From Euryarchaeota archaeon UBA226 (GTDB lineage: Archaea > Thermoplasmatota > Poseidoniia > Poseidoniales > Poseidoniaceae), in contig DAWL01000084.1 of assembly GCA_002505935.1 (NCBI GenBank), forward strand, positions 1-34,377: 34,377 bases of DNA, read 5' to 3'. Both the position numbers and the translations under genes were made by a program. The notes beneath the pieces were generated by a model. It did not search any database and had not been told where the DNA came from. It saw nothing but the letters and a program-made list of their open reading frames with translations. This document shows, in pieces, positions 1-7,205 of this stretch. Within the stretch, counting starts at the first letter, position 1. Every line of letters begins with the position of its first letter.

Positions 1-54
1 GATCAGTGGCAGCATTATGGTTGGACCTGGCTTGAACAGCAGGGGCGTGCCTGA
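1..54 (+). CDS. 3' end of a protein with a WxHYGxxWL C-terminal tail (partial)
   Basis: Frame 1 is open from the window edge and stops at TGA 52-54, giving 17 codons that end QWQHYGWTWLEQQGRA. This tail closely resembles the last residues of the large subtilase ending at 30727 (EQWKHYGAEWLKRQG): Q, W, HYG, WL and QG are shared in the same spacing. In the subtilase the motif sits at the end of a cytoplasmic tail after a Pro-rich linker, so by inference this truncated gene may also encode a membrane-anchored surface protein. The next gene starts directly after the stop, so the two are probably co-transcribed. The rest of the protein is outside the window. Confidence 0.7.
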   Translation, partial: DQWQHYGWTWLEQQGRA

Positions 55-504
55 TTGTCAGATGAACTTCCGGGACTAAAGATGACCACTCTGCACGAAC
101 GCATGGTGCACATGGTCAGGCAGTTGGATATTCCAGTTCTTGAAGCCAGTTTGGTTGTTTCAAAATATACGCGCATTCTTCTGGAAGCATTACAGAACCA
201 AGCCGAAAATAATGGAGAGAGAATACCAGAGGAGTTGACAGAGCCTTTACCAATCGAGTTGGCAGAACCTGATGAACAGGCAATGAAGGACTTCGATTTA
301 GACCGACTCTTGGAGGTTGTCGATGAACAACGTATGGATATTCTTGATACCTTGATTCGTAATACCATAAACGAGGAAGAAATTACCCATGCGGATTCTT
401 TGTTTGTCATGCGCACTTGGGAAAGGGATCTGAGGCAGATGTTGTCACAGGTAAAGAGCCCGGGGCAATTGTTTTCTCCAATGCAAATTCCTGAAGACCA
501 CTAA
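55..504 (+). CDS. small helical cytosolic protein of unknown function
   Basis: I do not recognise this 149-aa protein. It has no signal peptide or membrane segment. It is acidic and predicted mostly helical, with charged heptad-like stretches (around residues 25-50 and 75-140) and a short Pro-containing loop (EELTEPLPIELAEP). The TTG at 55 abuts the TGA of the preceding gene, which fits translational coupling; an in-frame ATG at 82 (MTTLHERM) is the alternative start. Being translated right behind a gene with a WxHYGxxWL tail suggests, weakly, a cytosolic partner of that surface protein. The open frame with ordinary codon use makes it very likely a real gene; its role is unknown. Confidence 0.75.
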   Translation: MSDELPGLKMTTLHERMVHMVRQLDIPVLEASLVVSKYTRILLEALQNQAENNGERIPEELTEPLPIELAEPDEQAMKDFDLDRLLEVVDEQRMDILDTLIRNTINEEEITHADSLFVMRTWERDLRQMLSQVKSPGQLFSPMQIPEDH

Positions 505-520
505 ACAGTCTCCACACAGG

Positions 521-526
521 TTGAAT
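521..526 (+). promoter_or_regulatory. TTGAAT promoter-like box for the metalloprotease gene
   Basis: TTGAAT lies 24-29 bases before ATG 550. Several other genes in this window have a TTGAA-core hexamer at the same distance, which is where an archaeal TATA box would sit for a leaderless transcript. This supports ATG 550 rather than the upstream TTG at 532. It is an inference from position and recurrence only. Confidence 0.5.
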
Positions 527-549
527 AGTGATTGTTTCTTGCCCGATAC

Positions 550-1338
550 ATGCAATCCCGATTGTTTGCTATGCTCACAGTCTTCTTGCTGAGCGGTTTG
601 AGCGGCTGCTTTGGAGGTAGCGGCGATGGAATTTTCGGCGATGGTGAAGAGCTGTATGGAGTGCCAGGTGGATTGACTTTGGCTTGCTTGAGATCTGATG
701 GTTTCGACAGCATGGTGGTAGAGATTGATTATTCCACAGGATACCAACCTGATTCCAGTACTGTTTCAACCTTGAAAACACGTCTGCAGCAGGTTTGTGA
801 CAAACCGGGGGGAATCGACATTGAATTGACGGAGACTAATTTTGACCACCAAGGAAGTTGGAGTGCAGATGATGTCAGAGAAATCGGTAGAGATACTAGA
901 GAAGGAGTTCCACAAGATGGCAACGTTTTGCGATGGCATTTGTTGTTCCCAAGCGGTTCATACGAGAATGATGGTGTGCTCGGAGTAGCAGTCGATGCTT
1001 CAACTGCAGCGGTGTTTCTCGATGATGTAAGGGAGGCAGAACATTGGTCAACAAGGCCCAGTGCTGAGCAGATAGAGGAGGCTGTTACTGTTCATGAAGT
1101 AGGGCACTTGTTAGGACTGGTAAATTTGGTATATCAATCCCCACGGCCCCATGAAGATCCAGACCACCCAGGTCATTCGAACAATGAAGATAGTGTCATG
1201 TATTGGGCAGTAGAGTCTGGCGATATTAGTAGTTTCATCAGCAATGATGTTCCAGATGAATTTGATGCTGATGATTTGGCAGACCTTGCAGATTTAGCAT
1301 CGGGTGAGTTAGTAGCTAGCGATCAATTGTGGCCATAA
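550..1338 (+). CDS. secreted lipoprotein zinc metalloprotease (metzincin-like)
   Basis: The 262-aa product from ATG 550 begins with a hydrophobic signal segment ending in a lipobox (LSGC, Cys20), so it is probably lipid-anchored outside the cell. The catalytic signature is HEVGHLLGLVN at residues 182-192. The two His and the Glu of HExxH are intact, and SVMYW at 216-220 is a good metzincin Met-turn. The position that normally carries the third zinc-binding His (HExxHxxGxxH) is Asn192. A DHPGH segment at 205-209 between helix and Met-turn could supply the missing ligand. The likely role is hydrolysis of extracellular protein. An in-frame TTG at 532 would add six residues; the lipoprotein signal and the upstream TTGAAT box favour ATG 550. 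The stop abuts the stop of the convergent gene. Confidence 0.85.
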   Translation: MQSRLFAMLTVFLLSGLSGCFGGSGDGIFGDGEELYGVPGGLTLACLRSDGFDSMVVEIDYSTGYQPDSSTVSTLKTRLQQVCDKPGGIDIELTETNFDHQGSWSADDVREIGRDTREGVPQDGNVLRWHLLFPSGSYENDGVLGVAVDASTAAVFLDDVREAEHWSTRPSAEQIEEAVTVHEVGHLLGLVNLVYQSPRPHEDPDHPGHSNNEDSVMYWAVESGDISSFISNDVPDEFDADDLADLADLASGELVASDQLWP

Positions 1339-1698
1339 TCAGATTCCAAGACGCTTGTTTCGAATCGTCGCAACCCTATTGCTTGAGACTTGCCAAGCAT
1401 CTACTAGGGACCAAAGATAGATTCCGAACCAAAGAATCACAGTGAAGGCAAGAGGAATCTGAAGCAGGGTCCAATCTCCAGCCTTGCGATGTTGTCGGTT
1501 GAAGTGCTGTCCGAGAAACAAGAGCGGGATTGCCGCGAGAAGAACTGCGACAAGGGGGCGAATTGAACCCCACAAGCCGACTCCGGCTGTTAGTTCTCTC
1601 CAGATGACTTTGCGTAGGCCGATTTTTTTCTTGGGCTGTACCACAAGTTGGACTACAATCTCTTCTTCGCTCATTCCAACACTACCATTGTCGTTCAT
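1339..1698 (-). CDS. small two-helix membrane protein
   Basis: This 119-aa protein has a charged N-terminus followed by a basic stretch (KKKIGLRKVIWR) and two strongly hydrophobic segments at about residues 47-66 and 80-102. The layout of hydrophobic helix, polar NRQHRKAG loop, second helix and LVDAW loosely recalls TM2-type small membrane proteins, but I cannot assign a family. The ATG at 1698 shares one base with the TGA of the upstream minus-strand gene (TGATG), a typical coupled start; a TTG one codon earlier is possible. The pair 1698-2261 and 1339-1698 is therefore probably one operon of membrane proteins. The stop codon abuts that of the convergent metalloprotease. Confidence 0.7.
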   Translation of the reverse strand: MNDNGSVGMSEEEIVVQLVVQPKKKIGLRKVIWRELTAGVGLWGSIRPLVAVLLAAIPLLFLGQHFNRQHRKAGDWTLLQIPLAFTVILWFGIYLWSLVDAWQVSSNRVATIRNKRLGI

Positions 1699-2261
1699 CA
1701 ATCGTACATATTGACTACGCCGGTTTCCTTACCGGCTAATTTTTTCCACATCAGGCCTAGCAAAAACAGCGCTATAGCAAGAACTCCCACAACATACTCG
1801 AAAGGGACTCCTGTTCGGTTTTCTAAACCATGTTCTATGGTACTGAATCTCCAAGCCACTGTTCCCGCTAGTAAACCTGCTAATAGCAGAGTGTTAGATC
1901 TTCGCCTGACTGCGGATTCTGACATATCGGCAACATCTTTTGGGGTCATCTGCATTCCCAACATCGCTCTAAGCCAAAGTGGCAATAGGCGCTTGAAATC
2001 GTTAATTGATTGAGAACAGAGCCACAAACCTATTCCGGGCCCTAGTAGCCACCAATCGACTTCTCCCCACAGCCAATTCAACGGATTGAACTCACTTTGC
2101 CAAATCGAGGATATTGCAAAGAATACCGAAACACCAGCGACCGAATATAGCATGACATCAGCAACGATTATTCCGAGGTCAGCAGCTTCTTCACCACTAT
2201 CATCTCGGAAGTGAGAGTGCGAATGAGAAAGTGACATCTGCTCTAGTTCCCAGTCATTCAT
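1698..2261 (-). CDS. multi-pass membrane protein with His-rich N-terminus
   Basis: This 187-aa protein is unrecognised. It starts with a soluble segment containing alternating His (SHSHSH at about residues 12-17) and acidic residues. About four hydrophobic segments follow, near 31-54, 68-88, 121-140 and 155-172, with a basic loop (RRRS) before the third. The His cluster could bind a metal, but no transporter family is recognisable. The gene leads a two-gene minus-strand unit with the overlapping 119-aa membrane protein and diverges from the C15-Nudix gene across a 72-bp gap. ATG 2261 is the first good start. Confidence 0.7.
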   Translation of the reverse strand: MNDWELEQMSLSHSHSHFRDDSGEEAADLGIIVADVMLYSVAGVSVFFAISSIWQSEFNPLNWLWGEVDWWLLGPGIGLWLCSQSINDFKRLLPLWLRAMLGMQMTPKDVADMSESAVRRRSNTLLLAGLLAGTVAWRFSTIEHGLENRTGVPFEYVVGVLAIALFLLGLMWKKLAGKETGVVNMYD

Positions 2262-2277
2262 CGGTATTCTCTCGCGG

Positions 2278-2288
2278 TTATGGCATAA
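2278..2288. promoter_or_regulatory. 11-bp palindrome in the divergent promoter region
   Basis: TTATGGCATAA is a perfect 5+1+5 palindrome in the 72-bp gap between the divergent starts 2261 and 2334. Its AT-rich halves are 17-27 bases from the minus-strand ATG and about 46-56 from the plus-strand ATG. It could be an operator or a TATA-like element for the minus-strand gene. No direct evidence of function. Confidence 0.3.
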
Positions 2289-2304
2289 TGCTCTTGTGGC
2301 TATC

Positions 2305-2310
2305 TTGAAC
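2305..2310 (+). promoter_or_regulatory. TTGAAC promoter-like box for the C15-Nudix gene
   Basis: TTGAAC is 24-29 bases before ATG 2334, the same spacing as the TTGAAT box before 550. It is read as a TATA-equivalent for a leaderless transcript; inference from recurrence. Confidence 0.45.
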
Positions 2311-2333
2311 CCAAGGCATGCGGTTGGGGGGCT

Positions 2334-3407
2334 ATGCGTAGGGGGCGGATTCTAGTTACGGGCTATCCTCCATTTGCAGGAGGAACGCGGAATATCAGTC
2401 AGATATTGATTGAGAGTCTCGTCAACTCAGGATTCGAACGAATCGCAATACCTACGACTCCCCGTGTAAATGATGACGGCACTCCTTCACAGAAGAAGGA
2501 AGAGATGGAAGTGGAGTGGAGCACTCAGTTGTTATCATGTGATGAAGCGGGTTCTAGATGGACTGCAGAAAGGGTAACTTCTCTCGAATGCGATGCAATA
2601 CTTCATCTTGGTCTTTGCAATACTTGTGAACAACCTAGATTGGAATCTGTTGCAAGGAATATTCTAGATATGCGTACTGAAGACAACTCTGGACGTTGCT
2701 TACAAGGAGAAAGTGTCATTTTGGATGGATTGGAACAAATTCAGAGCACTGCTCCTTTGAATCGTCTACCCATGGATGAATTGTGCATGATTTTGGAGGA
2801 TTCCAATAATGCAGGCTCATTCGTATGCAACGAAACATATTACCGAACCTTGGATGCAATAGAAAAGAATGCTGTGCAAGATTCATTTGGACGCCCCTTG
2901 CCATGTTTGTTTCTTCATCTCCCTGATGCATATGGGGAGGGGATTGAGAAACAGTTAGCATTGGTAAAACAACTGTCTGCGTGGCTACTTACTCGTCCAC
3001 GTATCACTGTAGCATGTTCTGTATTAGAGGATAAAGATGGGAGTCTAATCAGTTGTCGCAGATCTGCAGATCAAAGTTTTGCTGGAGCATGGGAGTTTCC
3101 TGGAGGAAAGGTCGAACGAGGCGAATCTCTACAAGAGGCTTTCATTAGAGAGTTGGATGAAGAATTGGAGGTTGTCATCGAGCCCTTGGCTGCGCTGGCT
3201 CAACATGTACACGTGATGCCAAACTTAGAGATTGAGTTACATGCATGGCATTGTAGGATAACGGATGGAGTCCCGAGATTGAATGTACATGATGCCATGC
3301 GGAAATTGAAGATTGATGAATTGTTGAATGTGGAATGGATCGATGCAGATTTGCCTATGATTGCTGAAATCCAGAAGGCTTTGAGCACTTCAGAAAATGC
3401 TGCGTGA
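2334..3407 (+). CDS. pyroglutamyl-peptidase (C15) - Nudix hydrolase fusion
   Basis: The 357-aa protein has two enzymatic halves. Residues 5-218 match peptidase family C15: an N-terminal VTGYPPFAGGTRN loop, the catalytic Glu (E104 in RLESVARN), Cys (C165 in SFVCNETYY) and His (H195 in LFLHLPD), so it should remove N-terminal pyroglutamate. Residues 223-350 form a MutT-like Nudix domain with the Nudix box at 258-280: G258, E264, R272, E273, E276 and E277 are present, but the usual Gly of the REUxEExGU tail is Glu279. Nudix enzymes hydrolyse nucleoside diphosphates linked to another moiety; the substrate cannot be told. The reading frame is continuous from ATG 2334 to TGA 3407, so this is a true fusion and not adjacent genes. 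The last 18 bases overlap the convergent UPF0201 gene. Confidence 0.88.
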   Translation: MRRGRILVTGYPPFAGGTRNISQILIESLVNSGFERIAIPTTPRVNDDGTPSQKKEEMEVEWSTQLLSCDEAGSRWTAERVTSLECDAILHLGLCNTCEQPRLESVARNILDMRTEDNSGRCLQGESVILDGLEQIQSTAPLNRLPMDELCMILEDSNNAGSFVCNETYYRTLDAIEKNAVQDSFGRPLPCLFLHLPDAYGEGIEKQLALVKQLSAWLLTRPRITVACSVLEDKDGSLISCRRSADQSFAGAWEFPGGKVERGESLQEAFIRELDEELEVVIEPLAALAQHVHVMPNLEIELHAWHCRITDGVPRLNVHDAMRKLKIDELLNVEWIDADLPMIAEIQKALSTSENAA

Positions 3408-3884
3408 AGTGCCGTCACCGGACATCCGATGTTCATCTCCGATGTTTCGGGGCACCATTTGTCTGCCTTGGTGCCAAGTTGCATCTTCCAACCACTTACC
3501 AAGATTCTCTCCAGATAATTTGATGCTGAAACTGCCCCCTAGTGGCTCTTCGTCGTTAACACAGAATGAGATTTTGTTTGCCATAGCCGCCTGCCGAGAC
3601 AATTTGAATATCGTACTATCCTGATGCAAAGACTGACTCATCGCATCTAAAGCGGTGTCCAGTATTCTCTCCTCTGCCATCCTCTCAAGAATTGCGTCAA
3701 GGTTTAGATTTACGAAATCCCACTGCACCTTTCCTTTTGGCATAGGAAATGAACACGGTCTATCTTCCAACCCATCCACAACTACCTCTGGAAACAATTT
3801 TTGCAGCGAGTTGAAAACCTCTACAGGGTCATCGGCTCCAGACAAGATTGTGGAGCAACTGACCTGAATTGCCTCCTCCGGCAT
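3390..3884 (-). CDS. UPF0201 (DUF54) family archaeal protein
   Basis: The 164-aa product fits the archaeal UPF0201/DUF54 family, small proteins suggested to bind RNA but without established function. Matching features are an N-terminal beta strand (IQVSC) followed by a DDPVEVFNSLQKLFP helix, a central ILDTALDAM segment, and the conserved RQAAMANKISF...EPLGGSFSIKL block near the C-terminus. An in-frame TTG at 3935 would add 17 residues, but it lies over the likely promoter of the divergent glycosyltransferase. ATG 3884 gives the usual family N-terminus and has TTGATT at -24 to -29. The C-terminus overlaps the convergent C15-Nudix gene by 18 bp. Confidence 0.75.
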   Translation of the reverse strand: MPEEAIQVSCSTILSGADDPVEVFNSLQKLFPEVVVDGLEDRPCSFPMPKGKVQWDFVNLNLDAILERMAEERILDTALDAMSQSLHQDSTIFKLSRQAAMANKISFCVNDEEPLGGSFSIKLSGENLGKWLEDATWHQGRQMVPRNIGDEHRMSGDGTSRSIF

Positions 3885-3907
3885 GCCTTGGGCATGACTG
3901 CGAGATA

Positions 3908-3913
3908 AATCAA
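3908..3913 (-). promoter_or_regulatory. TTGATT(TA) promoter-like box for UPF0201 gene
   Basis: On the minus strand TTGATTTA begins 29 bases before ATG 3884; TTGATT occupies -24 to -29. The position matches the other TTGAA-type boxes in the window and supports the shorter start. Confidence 0.4.
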
Positions 3914-3933
3914 CAATGCTCTTGAAGGGGGGC

Positions 3934-3939
3934 AATATT
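3934..3939 (+). promoter_or_regulatory. AATATT TATA-like box for glycosyltransferase
   Basis: AATATT lies 28-33 bases upstream of ATG 3967 within the 82-bp divergent gap. The same hexamer precedes the GAPDH start at 24641. Position fits an archaeal TATA element; inference. Confidence 0.35.
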
Positions 3940-3966
3940 CAGGTATTCGCCGCGTAGGGAAGCAAC

Positions 3967-4995
3967 ATGGAGGGCTCCGAGCGACCAATTGTGGTATCTG
4001 TCGTGCCAACCTATAACGAAGAGAAATGGATTGAACGTTGTCTTTCATCACTTCTTTCCCAAACCTATCCTTCAGATAGGCATAGAATTCACGTTGTCGA
4101 TGGCGGTAGCACCGATTCAACCCTCGAAGTGGTACGTCGATTGAAGGATGATAATGATGGCCCACAGATAACTATCTTCGATAATCCTCAACGTAGAGTA
4201 CCACATGCCCGAAACCTCAGTCTTGCAAACATGCAGGATGATGTAGAGTTGGTATTCGAAGTGAATGCGCACGGCTGGGTTCCAGAAGACCATCTTGAGA
4301 AAAGAGTGTCTGACATGCTTGAAATCGAGGCAGAACTAGGGTTTCACATAGCTGGAGTTGGATGCAGGGTCATGCCCTATGATGATGAAGATATGGGATT
4401 GTTTGCAAGATGGGTTGAGTCTACACTTTCTTGCCCTCTTGGCAGCGGGGGTGGCCAATTTGCTAGGTTTACTGGTAGACACCAACACAAGGTGCCCGCG
4501 TTTGTCATTCATAGAATGGAAGCGCTTCAGGATGCCCAAGGTTGGGATGAATCATTGCCGACCAATCAGGATTCTGATTTGAGCATGAGGTTGATCAAGA
4601 GGGGTTGGCAGTTGTGGCGTTCAGATGTCAGCCCATTCCATATGGTCAAGCGAAGAAGGCCCCTAGAATTTGTTCGCATGTGCAGAAGATATGGTTTTTG
4701 GAGAACTAAGACACTATTTCGACATGGAAGTCGTTTCAACATTCGGGAGTTTCTACCATTGCTTGGAGTCATTTTGACATTGGCGATGTTCTTTTCTGGT
4801 TTCCAATATTGGTTTGCCCCGCTGGCTGCTTATGGTTTGGCTCTAGTTCAAGTTGGTTTTATGGAGGCTATACGAAGTAAGGATATCTCACTGATTTTTG
4901 GTTTGCCGTTATTGCTGCCGATTCTACATACGATGTTCACTTTAGGACTGTTTGAGGGTTTGATTCGACGTAGTCTATCAATTGAAGACAGATGA
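3967..4995 (+). CDS. membrane-associated family 2 glycosyltransferase
   Basis: The 342-aa protein has a GT-A fold GT2 domain (about 7-225) and C-terminal hydrophobic segments near 263-279, 283-299 and 308-330. N-terminal signatures are VVPTYNEEKWIERCLSSLL and VDGGSTDST (sugar-nucleotide binding). The acceptor-side acidic motif QDSDLSMRLIKRGW is at 201-214. The metal-binding segment, usually DxD or DAH, reads VNAHGWVP (N100, A101, H102), so the first Asp is Asn. The architecture resembles enzymes that build surface polysaccharide or lipid-linked glycans at the cytoplasmic face; donor and acceptor are unknown. Its stop overlaps the next start by ATGA (4992-4995), so it is co-transcribed with the membrane zinc-ribbon gene. 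Confidence 0.88.
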   Translation: MEGSERPIVVSVVPTYNEEKWIERCLSSLLSQTYPSDRHRIHVVDGGSTDSTLEVVRRLKDDNDGPQITIFDNPQRRVPHARNLSLANMQDDVELVFEVNAHGWVPEDHLEKRVSDMLEIEAELGFHIAGVGCRVMPYDDEDMGLFARWVESTLSCPLGSGGGQFARFTGRHQHKVPAFVIHRMEALQDAQGWDESLPTNQDSDLSMRLIKRGWQLWRSDVSPFHMVKRRRPLEFVRMCRRYGFWRTKTLFRHGSRFNIREFLPLLGVILTLAMFFSGFQYWFAPLAAYGLALVQVGFMEAIRSKDISLIFGLPLLLPILHTMFTLGLFEGLIRRSLSIEDR

Positions 4996-5999
4996 CTCAA
5001 TTCTGTTCAGGTCACGACAACTTTGAACAGTATGATTGTGGGCGTATATGCATGGAACAGAGGAAGAACGAGTTGTTCGGACTGGTTATTCTACTTCTTC
5101 CGGCTTTCATAGTCTATCTTTTCTCAAGTATGATTGAACCCTTGCGACTGGCCTTTAGAGACCATGTTTGGGTACCATTTGTCGCATATGCTGCGGCATT
5201 GGTAATAGGGTGGTATCTCCGTAAGTCCTCTGGTGTTCTCAAAGATCATGAATGGCAGAGGGCCAAGGCGATGAAGGGCCTGAAGAAACACTATGACAAG
5301 GAAGAGAAGGGCATGTGGACAAAGGAGGCAGCGATGTCTACTGAACTTAGCCTTGAGGCTCAAGCAGCAATGCAGGGTAGTATTGGCAAATTGATGTCTG
5401 AACGAGTGACTGAGGAAATTCAGCGCAACCCCGAAACAGATGCCGAGGGGATCAAGATGTTGGTTGATTCAGACCATGTAGCAAAGGCTTCCAGAAGGGT
5501 TAGTGGAGATGAGAACTTCGATGATGAAGCGGTTGATTCCACTATTGGGGCCATCCGTAGACAAAGTACCATGGATCGTTTCTTTGATTGGATTGCCAAG
5601 AGGTTCAGGGACAAGGATGCAGCAGCCCAGAGGAGAGAAGCGAAGCAAACAGCATTGAGTGCTCGGGCTGCACAGGCTCCAGTACAGAACACCAATCTTG
5701 CAGAGGTTCACCAGAAGAATGAGGTGGCAAGGTTACAGGAAGCCGTGGAAGTGACTACCGTTTCAACTCCAGAGGTTTCTGCTTCTCAAGTAGTTACTAA
5801 CCCTGCCTCAGAGGTTATCCAGGTCTCTCAAGTTTCGAGTTCACAATCCATTGAAGAGATGGCATCTATGACCGAGGGCTCTCAGGTGTCTCAATCGATG
5901 TCCCAAACCTCCAGTTCCTTTGCAGTACGGCGATGCCAGTGTGGACATGCAAACCCACCGGAAGAAAGATTCTGTGTTAATTGCGGTACTGAGTTATGA
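4992..5999 (+). CDS. membrane protein with coiled-coil region and C-terminal zinc ribbon
   Basis: The 335-aa protein begins with two hydrophobic segments (about 28-46 and 58-75). A long, charged, probably helical cytoplasmic region (80-240) follows, then a Val/Ser/Gln-rich low-complexity linker (245-310). It ends in a zinc ribbon, CQCGHANPPEERFCVNCG, with four Cys in CxC/CxxC pairs. The family is not recognised. ATG 4992 overlaps the glycosyltransferase stop (ATGA), arguing for translational coupling; ATG 5052 (MEQRKNE), just before the first membrane segment, is an alternative. The zinc ribbon suggests protein or nucleic-acid binding on the cytoplasmic side, possibly to organise the neighbouring transferase; that is inference. 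Confidence 0.75.
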   Translation: MTQFCSGHDNFEQYDCGRICMEQRKNELFGLVILLLPAFIVYLFSSMIEPLRLAFRDHVWVPFVAYAAALVIGWYLRKSSGVLKDHEWQRAKAMKGLKKHYDKEEKGMWTKEAAMSTELSLEAQAAMQGSIGKLMSERVTEEIQRNPETDAEGIKMLVDSDHVAKASRRVSGDENFDDEAVDSTIGAIRRQSTMDRFFDWIAKRFRDKDAAAQRREAKQTALSARAAQAPVQNTNLAEVHQKNEVARLQEAVEVTTVSTPEVSASQVVTNPASEVIQVSQVSSSQSIEEMASMTEGSQVSQSMSQTSSSFAVRRCQCGHANPPEERFCVNCGTEL

Positions 6000-6018
6000 T
6001 TCCGTAGCATCGTTCGGT

Positions 6019-6053
6019 TCATATGATGCCGTCTGCCCGAGCGCTTTGGAGGG
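6019..6053 (+). promoter_or_regulatory. TATA-like element and abutting purine run before dnaJ
   Basis: TCATATGA (6019-6026) is 28-35 bases before ATG 6054 and could be the TATA box. GGAGGG (6048-6053) touches the ATG directly. That is too close for normal Shine-Dalgarno pairing, so a leaderless or near-leaderless transcript seems more likely. Confidence 0.35.
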
Positions 6054-7205
6054 ATGACCTTGGTTGACAAGAGGGACTACTACGAAGTCTTGGGCGTTGA
6101 CCGTTCGGCCGATGACAAGGAGTTGAAGAAGGCATTCCGCTCTTTGGCCAGAAGATATCATCCAGACAAGAATGATGATCCTGACGCAGACGAGAGATTC
6201 AAGGAGATTCAAGAGGCATATGCTGTATTATCGGATTCTCAGAAGCGTTCAACATACGATCGGTTCGGGCACAACCCACCTGGAGGTTCTCCATTTGGAA
6301 CAGGTGGATTTTCAGGCTTCCGAATGAATTTTGACGATATCTTCTCAGGGGATCTCGGCGATTTGTTTGGATCTTTCTTCGGTGGTTCTAGACAAAGGCA
6401 GAGGGTGGCCCGCGGCCATGATGTGTTGCTCAGACACCATGTTTCCTTGCAGGCTATCTTTGATGGTTCGGAAGAAGAAGTAGAGATTGAATTGGCGAGG
6501 TCCTGTGAAACCTGTCAGGGAAGTGGTGCAGAAGACCCCACTTCGATTTCTACCTGCAATACTTGTGCCGGTAGGGGACAGGTAACAGTTCGTGAGCAAA
6601 TGGGGCCATTCATCAATCAAACTACTAGGCCTTGTGCTGATTGTTCAGGCAGCGGTCAAGAACGAGGAGACCTTTGTACCGATTGTGATGGCAGTGGCCA
6701 AGTCCACAAGGAGCAGCGAATACGTTTCAATGTACCAACGGGTGCACTTGACGGCACGCGCTTGCGGATGAAGGGTAAGGGCGAACCGGCACCTTTTGGT
6801 CGCGGACAATCTGGAGATCTATTCATTGAGATTCGTGTAGAAGATCATCCTTGGTTTGAGCGGGACGGTCCTGATTTGCTGATGTCCCTACCGGTAGGTT
6901 ACCCTGATTTAGTATTGGGGACTCAAGTTTCGATTCCACATATTGATGGTAAAGATTTGTCAATAAAAATCCCCGCTGGTTCCAGCTCTGGAAATACATT
7001 GGAGATTGCGGCAAGGGGTTTGCCATCCAGTAGGGGCAGGGGCCGCGGTAACGTGATTGTTCTACTCAAACTCTACGTTCCTCCAAAGTTGTCTGGAGCA
7101 AACAAGAAGGAACTTGCAAAACTACAGGAATCTTTGGGCCTAAATGATGTAGGAACATTGCAAGCCATCAAGGATGAAGCGAATCAAAGAAGGCGCAATT
7201 TGTAA
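6054..7205 (+). CDS. dnaJ: chaperone DnaJ (type I Hsp40)
   Basis: This is a full-length 383-aa type I J-protein that stimulates DnaK ATPase and delivers unfolded clients. The J domain (8-71) has the HPD triad at 36-38. A Gly/Phe-rich linker follows (74-116), then a zinc region with four CxxCxGxG repeats (Cys 151/154, 168/171, 194/197, 208/211), then the two C-terminal substrate-binding beta domains. This organisation is that of bacterial DnaJ, and such genes in archaea are generally held to have come from bacteria. No dnaK or grpE is in the window. The upstream gap of 54 bp allows its own promoter. The stop abuts that of the convergent 764-aa surface protein. Confidence 0.97.
   Translation: MTLVDKRDYYEVLGVDRSADDKELKKAFRSLARRYHPDKNDDPDADERFKEIQEAYAVLSDSQKRSTYDRFGHNPPGGSPFGTGGFSGFRMNFDDIFSGDLGDLFGSFFGGSRQRQRVARGHDVLLRHHVSLQAIFDGSEEEVEIELARSCETCQGSGAEDPTSISTCNTCAGRGQVTVREQMGPFINQTTRPCADCSGSGQERGDLCTDCDGSGQVHKEQRIRFNVPTGALDGTRLRMKGKGEPAPFGRGQSGDLFIEIRVEDHPWFERDGPDLLMSLPVGYPDLVLGTQVSIPHIDGKDLSIKIPAGSSSGNTLEIAARGLPSSRGRGRGNVIVLLKLYVPPKLSGANKKELAKLQESLGLNDVGTLQAIKDEANQRRRNL

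Noticed and set aside
3885..3935. TTG start for the UPF0201 gene
   Set aside because: It would cover the probable promoter of the divergent glycosyltransferase; ATG 3884 has a well-placed box and the expected first strand.
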